Positions 35,745-44,345 of a stretch of 64,000 nucleotides of DNA are shown piece after piece. Position numbers and translations under genes: made by a program. The stretch lies in contig CM052360.1 of the NCBI GenBank assembly GCA_028551475.1, positions 23,196,682-23,260,681 of the forward strand, given 5' to 3'. The DNA is from Casuarina equisetifolia (lineage: Eukaryota; Streptophyta; Magnoliopsida; Fagales; Casuarinaceae). A model generated the notes under the pieces. That model did not search any database and was not told the origin of the DNA. It saw nothing but the letters and a program-made list of their open reading frames with translations. How positions within the stretch are numbered: the stretch's first letter is position 1; the number at the start of each line of letters is the position of its first letter.

Positions 35745-37793
35745 CACAAAGTTCATCCTCCTAATGGTTTCCATGAAACGAACTCATTAACAATAGACAT
35801 AACTAAGCATGTAAGATGCTTCGTAGTAATGTCAAAAAGATTTCTTTCTCCAACTACTTCAATCAATAAAATTCCAAAACTATAAATATCCATTTTATAA
35901 GAAACACTTTCAAAGTTTCTAGAAAATACTTTAGGTGCAATGTAACTTATGGTGCCCTTTACTATGGTCATGGACACTGCACTTTGATCCTTTGAGCACA
36001 ATTTTGCAAGGCTATAGTCAGAAATTTTTGGATTGAAGTTCTTATCTAACATCACATTATGAAGCTTGATATCAAAATAGAGAATTTGTTAGCCACACCC
36101 AAGGTGAAGATAATCAATCCCTCTAGCTATGCCAATAACAATATTTTGTAATTTTTGCCAATCAAGGAAACGATTTTTAGTTTTTGATGAAGATATAAAC
36201 TTCTCTAGTGAATAATTTGGTAAAAACTCATAAACCAATGCTCATCGAAATCCATCAACACAAAAACTGACTAAGCAAACCACATTAATACGGTGAATCC
36301 TACCCTTTGTTCCTACTTCATTTATGAATTCTTCTTCATTTTCCATTGATATGTTTAAACTCTTCACTACAACTTGGATCTCATTTGAAAGTTTTTCCTT
36401 AAACACTATTCCATATGCTCCTTCATCTAGTTTCTCTAAAAAAAAAAAAAGGTTTGTAATTGTTTTGATATTAGAATATGAGAATCTTGTCAACTTGAAA
36501 TTTTTATAGTCCTCCAAAAATATTTTGATCTTTGCCTCAGCAAGGGGAAGGAATGTCTCAAACCCCAGACCTATTGCATGGGCAAGTTAAGGGTGCTTGA
36601 CGCTTTTGCTAGTAGGCCCAGCGAGACACCCCATTCTTAATTTCTTTTTAATATTACAACACATGCACCTAACTTATACATACAAGATATTGAACTCTAG
36701 ACCTTAGAGTTAGAGCTCCTGCTAGCTCACCACTAAGCTAGTGGACTAAGTGATAGCAATGATTTTTACTTACCTAACATTTGCAATATATATTGTACGT
36801 TGATAAGTCTTGCTTATTTTTCAAACAATTAGTTGAAGCCTCCCGATGAAGGGACTGTATCATGTCATTCAGTCAAAGAATGAGATTCTGTTTACTAAAA
36901 GAAAGTAAAAAGAGTAATTGGTTGTGCGGCTCATTCCTATTTTTTCTTTTCTCCGACTAGATGCATGAATTACAAAAAATAAACCACTCCGAAGCAGCAA
37001 ACATTTATTTTGATCCATAAACGGGTGGAAATGGATGCAAGAAATTTTCCGTTGCGGAGGAGCATTTATACACTAGCAATACATTTGCCGTGCAAACTGA
37101 GAAAACTTCAGTGGGAACATTGAAATTAATTTGGAAAAAGACAATACCTTTAGGCTTAGCTCGGTGGAAACACTCACTTTATGATCCATTGCTAGCCTTG
37201 TTGGATCTAAGTTTTTCGCCTTTCACTTCACAGCCCCTGCACCCTTTTGTCAAGTTCCAATTCAAGTGCAGTGTTTTATCTCCATCCCTCACTACTCCAT
37301 ATGGAATTGATGAAAGAGCATACATCCTTCTACAAGATGCCATGGGAAACTTGCTGATGTCGTCACCCGCATAGAAGGTACGAACTTGGTGGTAAGATGT
37401 AGCGGGTTTCTTCCGCTGAGGAACAACTGAATAAAATGTAGTCATCGGTGAATCTTTCTGCGATCTGGAAAGGCGAGGTAGACAAATTGAGTCGGCGAAG
37501 CTGTCCTTGGAAGCAAGAATCTGGGTATTGTACTGTAGTTAACTTCGCTTGGTAGCCAATCCTTTGACAAAGAATTTCATAGAAATGGGCAACTCAAGCA
37601 CCGTGTTGACATCTGTGCAGGATAGATTAAACCCAGGCAAGCCACACCGTAATTCTGCGAAGCCTTGATTGCTTTCTACAAGGCCTATGACGAAAACCAC
37701 AGACAAGAGGAAATATGAGATTGCCATTTCTAACCAAATCTCTAAGGTGTTATTGTGAGAGAAATTTGGCTGGCCAGAAATGCAACCAAGCAT
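35745..37793 (-). pseudogene. LRK10L-type receptor kinase pseudogene (copy A', second class)
   Basis: Exon 1 keeps a plausible start at about 37727 with signal peptide MAISYFLLSVVFVIGLVES, then the ectodomain. Compared with copy A it lacks about 18 residues between two Cys codons after ELRCG, frameshifts occur near 37540 and 37430, and a stop lies just before the SECF segment (about 37176). The membrane segment of the kinase exon has been replaced by SINE sequence (36535-36750). The kinase exon (35820-36530) contains a poly-A expansion in the region before the Gly-rich loop, a CGA-to-TGA stop after GFR (about 36243), DYS instead of DFG and APK instead of APE. Homology stops after the TTKH segment, so the C-lobe end is deleted. 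It is more decayed than copy A. Confidence 0.85.
36535..36750 (-). mobile_element. SINE insertion(s) in pseudogene A'
   Basis: On the minus strand, 36640-36750 has a box-A-like tagcttagtggtgagc and a box-B-like agagttcaatatc, spaced as in tRNA genes, followed by a taagttaggtgcatgtg stretch shared with the SINE at 10152-10297. The adjacent 36535-36640 has a second box-B-like ggggtttgagac, so a second, partial SINE may be nested or adjacent. The insertion lies where copy A has its membrane-helix coding sequence. Confidence 0.65.
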
Positions 37794-37810
37794 GATGGAG
37801 AAGGTATGTC

Positions 37811-38725
37811 CTTATACAAAATTAGCAAAAATGTCATGCATTAGATACTCCAGCTATCTACCCTCATACAAGTCAAGGTATAGGTAAGTTTTCTTGATTA
37901 AATCTCATTATGTTTGTTAAAAATTCCTATTGTTTCTAATCCATTACAAAGAGGAGAATGGGTTAAGTGGCAACCTCCACCAGAGGGGTGATGCAAATTG
38001 AATATGAATGGTTCTAGCATCATGGGAAATAAAGCTGGTGGATGAGTACTTAGAAAGCTTGATGGAAGCATCACTATGGCTTTTTCACTTAAGTTGGCGC
38101 TAGGTAGTAGTGCGGATGCCGAAGCTTACACCTTACTAGAAGGCCTCAAGATATGTCGAGAATGGAATCAAATGCCCCATATAATTGAATCGGACTCCTT
38201 TTATTTAGTTCAATATTTGGTTAAAAAATGGAAAAATTCATGAAAACTAGAGTATGTCATTTGACAATGCCTCTCCATCATTCTAGTATATGCAAAGGTT
38301 CAACATGTGTATTACGAGGGAAATGTAGTTGCAGATTATCTTGCTAATCACAAGCATACAATACAAAATGTGGAATTTTTTTTTTCAATCTAGCTCATTG
38401 CCACACCCATATTTAGTAGTTTTTATACAATATCAACTAAACCTAGGTAACTATAGACCATCATAGGGTTAAGCGAATATATTGTCCAATGTATTTTATG
38501 TTTTCATTTCAAATTTTATATGGCAGTTTAATATGTAAATCATTTTGTCTTTTCTAAGGGTTAGGCTTATATCCTACCGTTATACTTATTCAAGGTATGG
38601 TTATTAATAAAATACAAAGTAAAATTTGTATTTTCAACTTTGTTGTTATTAATAAAATTTGTTAGGGTATTTTCTTTGTTTTCTTAAAAATTAAAAATTA
38701 AAAAGTTAAAAAAATAAAACAAATC
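37811..38725 (+). mobile_element. LINE-like retroelement remnant with RNase H (RVT_3) domain
   Basis: About 0.9 kb without counterpart at the A/B locus. From 37963 a plus-strand frame reads VKWQPPPEG, then a CKLNMNGSS region, an AEAYTLLEGLK region, IIESDS and a VADYLANH end. These are the conserved blocks of plant RNase H-like (RVT_3) domains found at the end of non-LTR retrotransposons and in reverse-transcriptase-derived genes. The first catalytic Asp is Asn. The Glu (AEAY) and the later Asp residues (ESDS, VADYL) are kept. Four in-frame stops are present. The block ends in AT-rich sequence and an A-rich tail at about 38685-38725, which fits a 5'-truncated LINE. It is dead. Confidence 0.65.
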
Positions 38726-40071
38726 TCCAAGGTATCAAAACGTCTTAACTTTACCATATAAGCAGGATACATATGTTGAAAGGATCTTGTGTATAAGTGG
38801 ACAATTACCTGTCAAACAAATGATAATGGTTTACTAGACAAAGAAAATATAATGTTCAAAGACAGCCATTCAACTAATGTCGTTACCATTTGAACCGGCC
38901 TGCTAAGATTTAATTTGTCCATATTCTTGTTGAGTCTAACTTTTACCCAAAGAGGTGTGTTGTGCTAAAATCTGAAAGTAAATGTTTCAGGCATGATTTG
39001 TCAAAATTGGACAATGAACCATCATTTTGAGAAAAATGGCCACACAACTATTTTTTTTTATAAATATATGAGATTATTCATTTAAGAACAAGAAAATACA
39101 AAGTAATGAACATATCCTAATATTACAAACTCATCTTAGAGAAAATCAAGATTTAAATCCTCCAAATATAACACAACAAAATATTTGTCTAAGAAGATTT
39201 AATGTCCTAAATAAATATATTATCTTGAATACCATTTTTTTAATTCTTGCCAACAAGAAATGGTCATAAAAATTATGAATATGATTTTTTAAGTATAATT
39301 CTGTAGTATTTTGTTCTCAAGGCTCAGTTTTACTAGTATAGCATATAAACCACCATACTTCAATTTACTTGCATATTGTCTGTATTGGGTAAGTCATACG
39401 GTATGAGTTTTATTTTTTATTGATGGTGGATTCCGGACATGTCTTAAGGGAAGTTGATTGATTCTTGAGCCCACTTTTATCCACGTGTCAATAGATTGTT
39501 AGCAATCAGAAACCAAATTTGACTTCTAAATTTACTTTACTAGTTCAGTTGATTACAACACGGAGAAATGCTTTTAATTTTTTGTATTCTGAATTTTCAA
39601 AACCTTGTGACCAAAGTTAATTTCATAGGAGGGGTTGAGAATGATAATCAAACACCAAGATTGGCAAACGTTTCGGTTGTTTGTATTAATCAGTCAGGAG
39701 TTTTACAAAAATGACAACAAAGAACGGATTGACCGCAACCCGCCTGAAAACTGGGTTACAAAGGCTTAACTTCTCCAAACAAGATGCTGGATATCTATAC
39801 AAAAATAAAGGTTAATTAGGTTCTTATTTAACCGACCAAAGTCCACAACTTTCAATTGGGCGGTGCACGGGGAATCACTTTGTTGACGAAAACCACAAAC
39901 AAGAAGAAATATGATTTCTGGTAGGTCAAATACGCAAACTGCCGTTCCTTGAAGTTTCTCGTCATTCTACTCGCATTCATTTATTTTTCGGGTATATTTA
40001 TATATCGAAAAGCAAAAGCAAAAAACAAAAGTACCCTCCGTTCTCTCTCTCTCCCTAGGAGTTTTTAACAA
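38726..40071. promoter_or_regulatory. Head-to-head intergenic region between A' and gene C
   Basis: 38740-38830 matches 18930-19025 upstream of copy A. 39045-39205 is the AT-rich repeat also found at 40-290. 39300-39640 is a copy of module Q. 39880-39925 is a small scrap of the minus-strand signal-peptide exon (compare 37690-37730). 39928-39990 is the ttccttgaagtttctc upstream module shared with gene B. A strong TATA-like stretch is at 39993-40004 and a CT-rich leader precedes the ATG at 40072. Confidence 0.5.
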
Positions 40072-40306
40072 ATGGCAAGACGAGTTTCCTTCTCTGCTAG
40101 ACTCACGGCCCTCTTTGTTCTTGTACTACCCCATGAAATCTGCAGTGCTAAGCATAGTCATCACTGTGCTTCTCCTTCCTACGGTGACATCCGTAACATA
40201 AGCTATCCCTTTCGACTGAAAGACGATCGAAAAGGCTGCGGAGTCCCAAGATACACAATTTCGTGCGAGAACAACCGTGCAGTGTTGCTTCTCTACGATG
40301 GAAAAT

Positions 40307-40311
40307 ACTAC
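40307..40311. repeat. 5-bp target-site duplication (left)
   Basis: ACTAC at 40307-40311 is repeated at 44346-44350 on the other side of the LTR element. Five bases is the usual size for plant LTR retrotransposons. Confidence 0.9.
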
Positions 40312-40602
40312 TGGTACCGGTCTGATTTGAGTCAACCGGAACAAACGGTACGGTGATCGGATTTGGGCCTTGAGAAGAGAATAAGTTCGGCCTCATCAGA
40401 GGGAGACCAACACCTCCGGCCTCATTAGAGGGAGACCTGACACCTCTGGTCTCGTTAAAGGGAGACATCACCTCCATGGAAGAGAACTTCCCAAATTCAT
40501 TCATCTAAAAAGTGTCTCTCACGTTACAATGAGCGAAATATAAAAGGGTAAGATAGGCTTGGGCCATACTTATACATTGGGCCCCAAACTAGACCCGTAA
40601 CA
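40312..40602 (-). repeat. LTR (left; 3' LTR of the element)
   Basis: 291 bp, nearly identical to 44055-44345. On the element strand it begins TGTTACGGG and ends GGTACCA. A TATA-like ttttatatttc lies inside, suitable for an LTR promoter. Confidence 0.92.
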
Positions 40603-42635
40603 TCCCATCCCCCTTTAACAAAGCTTGTCCTCAAGCTTTTAGAAATTACAAGTAATGTAAAAACTAAAGACTTATTACAATAGTCCAACAACTTAGACCC
40701 ATACAAGACAACCCAACTAAACTCAGTACAAATAAAATCAAGAACCTTAATGATCCTTTCGATGTTCCTCGACCAACAGTACTCTTCTGTCACCAAGCTA
40801 TAAAGAGAAGCCACAATTCTGCCCGAGATGACAACCTTTTCAACTTTGTCTTCCAAGATGTCCTTCATGGTCTTGTAGAAATTCTTAAAGGACTCCTCCT
40901 CCCTTTGTTGCTGCTCTTCCTCATTCTCTTCGTTAGGCTTCAAGCCCTTCTTGGTTGCAAAAATCAGCTCCTTACCATCGTACTCTTTCAACTGCCCTAC
41001 TAAGTACGTGTTGATGGCATTAATTATGAAAATCACTTCATACCACTTCTTCTTGAGTCTCTCCAAGAATAGAGAGTTCTTCACTGCCTTCTTGCTCTCG
41101 TCAATGGTGTAAGAAAGGTCTTTCTGACCCTCTACAGAGAAAGGTATAACGGCGCAGTGATCCTCACAGGCATTAGTCAAGCTTGGATGTTGGTTTATCT
41201 TTGCCGGGAAGGCAAGGTCGCTGTCCGTATTTTCATCACGACAGTGGAAAGAAATAAACTTCAAGATGCATCCAAATCGAGCCACTTCTGGACTCCCGTA
41301 AGCAACACCAATTAGTTTGCTCTCATTCAGGCTGACAACCCAATAGTTTTCAGCTGACTTCCCTTTGTGGAATTTAAAAGGCAAGAGCCAACTTCCAATA
41401 TCTCGGTTAATAAAAACTCTTAATGAGCTATAAATGGAATTTGAGGGAAAAAGAATCTGAACTGCATAGAATATTGTCTTGATATCGGTTGTATCTCGCA
41501 GCTCCCTTATCTCACCATCTAAAAGAACACCCAAACATGAATTCAAAGGAATCTCAGTAACCAAATCCTTGTCAGCAATTTCATCAGATACTAGCCACAC
41601 AGACTCAACCTTCCCACTAATTTTCCATACACACTCTGACCACTCCGAATATTCCTTTCTTTCTTTCACTCTTCTCCATCTCACATTATTATTAACGAGC
41701 ACCTTAGTAGGCTTAAAAATAGCAACCACATAAACGACCTCCATGGTAAAAGACTCTTCCTCAAAAGTAGGAATTCCCTGTTGATAGGGATATGAAATGC
41801 TTACCAATGTAGTAGCACCCATGGTTTCATTTCGATCGGTAAGGATTTGGAGGTTACTTAAGCCAGTATTTTTGGAATTGACAGAACCTGTATTGGAAGC
41901 GAGATTGCCCCAAGGTTGGGACCCATGAAAGTGTGAACGGTTAGCCAAGGTCTTGATATAGAAACCTCCTCCAATCTCTTCTTCTTCATCATTGTCACAT
42001 TCTTCAAGAGGTGATTCTTGTCTTTTGCAAAAGGGAACGTGTCTCTTCGAAACAGTGGGTTTTATTGCTTTGTTTCTGGTTTTGGTTTTGGCTTTGGCTT
42101 TGCTCCTTGTCTTTCTCCTATTCTCTTTCCGCAACCATACTTCTCCTTTCCACAACAACTCCCTCTTTTTCTTTTCTCCCTTCTTTCTTTTCCACTTTGT
42201 TTTCTTTCTTTTCTCTCTCCTCCTAACTATCCTACCCCGCCAATTCTGAAATGTCCAACACCGGATTATCTCATAATACCCAGTACACACTAAAATAAAG
42301 TTTCCCACTAAAATACTCCAATTAATTCCTTTCTTTAATTTCCACCAATAAACCCCAGCACCATGGAGAGGGTCCATTTTAATGTCGGAAAACTTACCAT
42401 TTCCCTGCACTATGCTGCACGGCACTGCAAGAGTAAGAAGATATGGCTGAAGCTCGTCAAATATATCATCTGTTTCGTCTTGTGAACAGTACATAAAACA
42501 AATCTGCTGAGTACAATAAGATATTTGGGACCTTGCATTTTTAGGAATTTTTCCCTTCATCTTTTGTAAAGCTCCCGTCACAAGCTTGGATCTGTTTCTT
42601 TTTGAAAAGTTGCGACACCTCAGCTTTTTCTCCAA
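40524..42635 (-). CDS. Chimeric 703-codon ORF of the LTR element
   Basis: A continuous reading frame with no stop, ending just inside the left LTR. Residues 130-195 are extremely Lys/Arg-rich and look like a nuclear or nucleic-acid-binding stretch. An acidic run (DNDEEEEIGG) follows near 214-224. Residues 225-500 contain short-spaced aromatic and hydrophobic segments that I do not recognise. Residues 502-631 match the HSP90 middle-to-C-terminal region (EGQKDLSY, ESKKAV, FLERLKKK, VGQLKEYDGK, DKVEKVV). No signal peptide or membrane helix is evident. No reverse transcriptase motif (YxDD) or integrase motif occurs. Whether it is translated is unknown. It could be transcribed from the right LTR, or the open frame may be chance survival. 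Confidence 0.5.
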   Translation of the reverse strand: MEKKLRCRNFSKRNRSKLVTGALQKMKGKIPKNARSQISYCTQQICFMYCSQDETDDIFDELQPYLLTLAVPCSIVQGNGKFSDIKMDPLHGAGVYWWKLKKGINWSILVGNFILVCTGYYEIIRCWTFQNWRGRIVRRREKRKKTKWKRKKGEKKKRELLWKGEVWLRKENRRKTRSKAKAKTKTRNKAIKPTVSKRHVPFCKRQESPLEECDNDEEEEIGGGFYIKTLANRSHFHGSQPWGNLASNTGSVNSKNTGLSNLQILTDRNETMGATTLVSISYPYQQGIPTFEEESFTMEVVYVVAIFKPTKVLVNNNVRWRRVKERKEYSEWSECVWKISGKVESVWLVSDEIADKDLVTEIPLNSCLGVLLDGEIRELRDTTDIKTIFYAVQILFPSNSIYSSLRVFINRDIGSWLLPFKFHKGKSAENYWVVSLNESKLIGVAYGSPEVARFGCILKFISFHCRDENTDSDLAFPAKINQHPSLTNACEDHCAVIPFSVEGQKDLSYTIDESKKAVKNSLFLERLKKKWYEVIFIINAINTYLVGQLKEYDGKELIFATKKGLKPNEENEEEQQQREEESFKNFYKTMKDILEDKVEKVVISGRIVASLYSLVTEEYCWSRNIERIIKVLDFICTEFSWVVLYGSKLLDYCNKSLVFTLLVISKSLRTSFVKGGWDVTGLVWGPMYKYGPSLSYPFIFRSL
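40603..40622 (-). other. Polypurine tract of the LTR element
   Basis: On the minus strand the sequence immediately before the left LTR reads aaagggggatggga, a purine run in the position expected for priming of plus-strand DNA. Confidence 0.75.
40743..41132 (-). pseudogene. HSP90: Captured HSP90 fragment
   Basis: About 130 codons of the chimeric frame correspond to a cytosolic HSP90 segment spanning the end of the middle domain and the start of the C-terminal domain. Conserved landmarks are the EGQKD start, ESKKAV-NS, FLERLKKK, VGQLKEYDGKEL, ATK-GLK, the acidic KR-E linker, KDIL-DKVEKVV and NIERI. Substitutions at normally invariant positions (KGYEV has KWYEV, VDAIDEY has INAINTY, TGEYGW has TEEYCW) show relaxed constraint. 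The N-terminal ATPase domain is absent, so it is not a working chaperone. Confidence 0.88.
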
Positions 42636-43395
42636 GAGTTGCTAACTCGTGCTCCAATTTCATTTTCCTTGTAAACGCATTTTTTATATCCATTACCACT
42701 ACTTCCAAACTTGATTTCCCTTCGACATGGTGAACCAAAGACATATCCCATACCAACTCTTTGTCCTCCAGCCAACATCTATCTCCTATTCCGATAGGAC
42801 CCACAACTATAGCATTCCAATTAAAAATATCTCTCACATACATCTCATCAAAAGGTTCACGTGCAACACCCACCTCTCCATTTTTCACATACCTATCAAG
42901 GAGAATATCATATATCTCTGAACACATACCATCCACGAAGACAACAACTACTGAAGTCCAAGACACCAAAGCTCTTAACAGCATTTGACTAAAAATAGAA
43001 TAATAGATATTATGGGCACCACATTTTCCATTAATATCAACCAAGGTTTTGTAAAAAATCATATTCAACTCCAAACCCATAACAATGGCTGCTCTGTGAA
43101 CTCGACCCATCACTGCTAAAACACCCAAAGAAGCACAATCACCCACAATACTAACTAGCGGAAATTCATCCATAGTTAGACTCCTGTAGTCTCTTTGCAT
43201 TTGTAAAGTTAGAGTAATAGAATCTTTATGAAACCCATAGCTCACCAGGTTTGGCTTCGGCATTTGACTGAACAATTTATAAGCTTTACCAATTAGGCCT
43301 GCTGTTCTGTCTAGTGGCCTTCCTCGGTGGGTAAATGTTTGATCAGTGAGACTCCTAACGGGCAGAACGACTAATGTCCAGGCTTGCTCCACCAC
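42541..43395 (-). pseudogene. Captured pentatricopeptide-repeat (PPR) gene fragment
   Basis: A 284-codon frame in the LTR element. Residues 36-199 (about 42799-43290) carry PPR landmarks: AYKLFSQMPKPNLVSY, a DCASLG...GRVHRAAIVMGLE segment, LVD-NGKCGA, ALVSWTSVV, LDRYVKNGEVGVAREPFDEM, then VRDIFNWNAIV. This order is typical of PLS-class organellar RNA-editing PPR proteins. Repeat spacing is damaged by deletions, no targeting peptide or E/DYW end is present, and the frame then runs into a Lys/Glu-rich tail of unknown origin. It overlaps the start of the 703-codon frame. Captured host sequence rather than an element gene. Confidence 0.8.
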
Positions 43396-43500
43396 ATAGG
43401 GAAGCTCCTTGGTGGCAGAAACCGTCGCGCGACGTTCTTGTCACCACTCACCCACAGCCGGCCTTCTAGATCTCACTTCACCTGGCCGCTGCTTCCGATG

Positions 43501-44030
43501 CTACTTCTTATGCCAGATCTGGTCGTTCCGGACAGATTTGGTCCTTACGGGGATGCACTTCCTTTGAATGGGGCAGGATCGCAGCTTCTTTTTGTGTTTT
43601 TTGGTGAATCTGCGTCGGTTTGGGGAGGCCAAACAATGAGACTTCTTCAGCTTCTCAACTGCCTTCTTCATAGATCGGAAGTAAGACTCTTTCGTTCCAT
43701 CAACAACCCATTCCTTCCTCCCTTTTTGCTCCCCTTTTACTGATACTAGCTCGGCCATCTGCTTTATCGAAGAACAAGATTGTGGGTCTGTAGCTTCCAA
43801 CGTCCAGACATCTTTTGCCTCCTCTTCAACGTGTTCCCAAGCTGCTTCCTCTCGTATCTCCTTACGCAGTTCCCGTAAATTTGTGCTCATCACCTCTAAG
43901 TGAGTTTCCATTGACTCCAAGTGAGTCCCCATCCTTGAGACATCTTCTTTTATCTTCACCACGAGAGCTCTAACCTCAGCAACATCTTCAGAATTCAACC
44001 GAAATCCACCAGTTGATGGGCAGTTCCTCA
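43501..44030 (-). CDS. Gag-like coiled-coil frame of the LTR element
   Basis: The frame starts close to the primer-binding site. The open frame extends upstream into the LTR, but a start there is unlikely. It contains a heptad-like coiled-coil segment (VKIKEDVSRMGTHLESMETHL and following), an acidic stretch, and a very basic C-terminal end (RRRFTKKHKKKL). Position, coiled coil and basic end resemble the N-terminal part of plant gypsy-type gag proteins, but no zinc knuckle is present. Start codon uncertain. It may still allow packaging by proteins of a related autonomous element. Confidence 0.45.
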
Positions 44031-44035
44031 GGCCG

Positions 44036-44054
44036 AAACCGCTCCGATACCAAT
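44036..44054 (-). other. Primer-binding site (tRNA-iMet type)
   Basis: On the minus strand, directly after the LTR end, the sequence reads attggtatcggagcgg. It resembles the common plant TGGTATCAGAGC site, complementary to the 3' end of initiator methionine tRNA. Confidence 0.8.
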
Positions 44055-44345
44055 TGGTACCGGTCTGATTTGAGTCAACCGGAACAAACGGTACGGTGAT
44101 CGGATTTGGGCCTTGGAAAGAGAATAAGTTCGGCCTCATCAGAGGGAGACCAACACCTCCGGCCTCATTAGAGGGAGACCTGAGACCTCTGATCTCGTTA
44201 AAGGGAGATGCCACCTCCACGGAAGAGAACTTCCCAAATTCATTCATCCAAAAAGTGTCTCTCACGTTACAAGGAACGAAATATAAAAGGGTAAGACAGG
44301 CTTGGGCCAAACTTATACATTGGGCCCCAAACTAGACCCGTAACA
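44055..44345 (-). repeat. LTR (right; 5' LTR of the element)
   Basis: 291 bp matching 40312-40602 with about 13 visible differences and no indel in total length. On the element strand this is the upstream LTR and would hold the promoter. Followed on the plus strand by the ACTAC target duplication (44346-44350). Confidence 0.92.

Larger units (their letters stand above)
40312..44345 (-). mobile_element. Non-autonomous LTR retrotransposon carrying host gene fragments
   Basis: A complete 4034-bp element in gene C exon 1. It has two 291-bp direct repeats (40312-40602 and 44055-44345) with TG...CA ends and a perfect ACTAC target duplication. Element orientation is minus. A primer-binding site complementary to the tRNA-iMet 3' end lies next to the right LTR, and a purine tract next to the left LTR. 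By eye the LTRs differ at about 13 of 291 positions. The interior has three consecutive minus-strand frames: a coiled-coil, gag-like frame (43501-44030), a frame with PPR-protein similarity (42541-43395) and a 703-codon frame ending in an HSP90 segment (40524-42635). No reverse transcriptase, integrase or protease motif is visible, so movement must have depended on another element's enzymes. Confidence 0.9.

Noticed and set aside
41992-42293. Three overlapping plus-strand frames rich in Phe, Ser and Leu
   Set aside because: They are the complement of the Lys/Arg-rich part of the 703-codon minus-strand frame and are explained by its codon composition.
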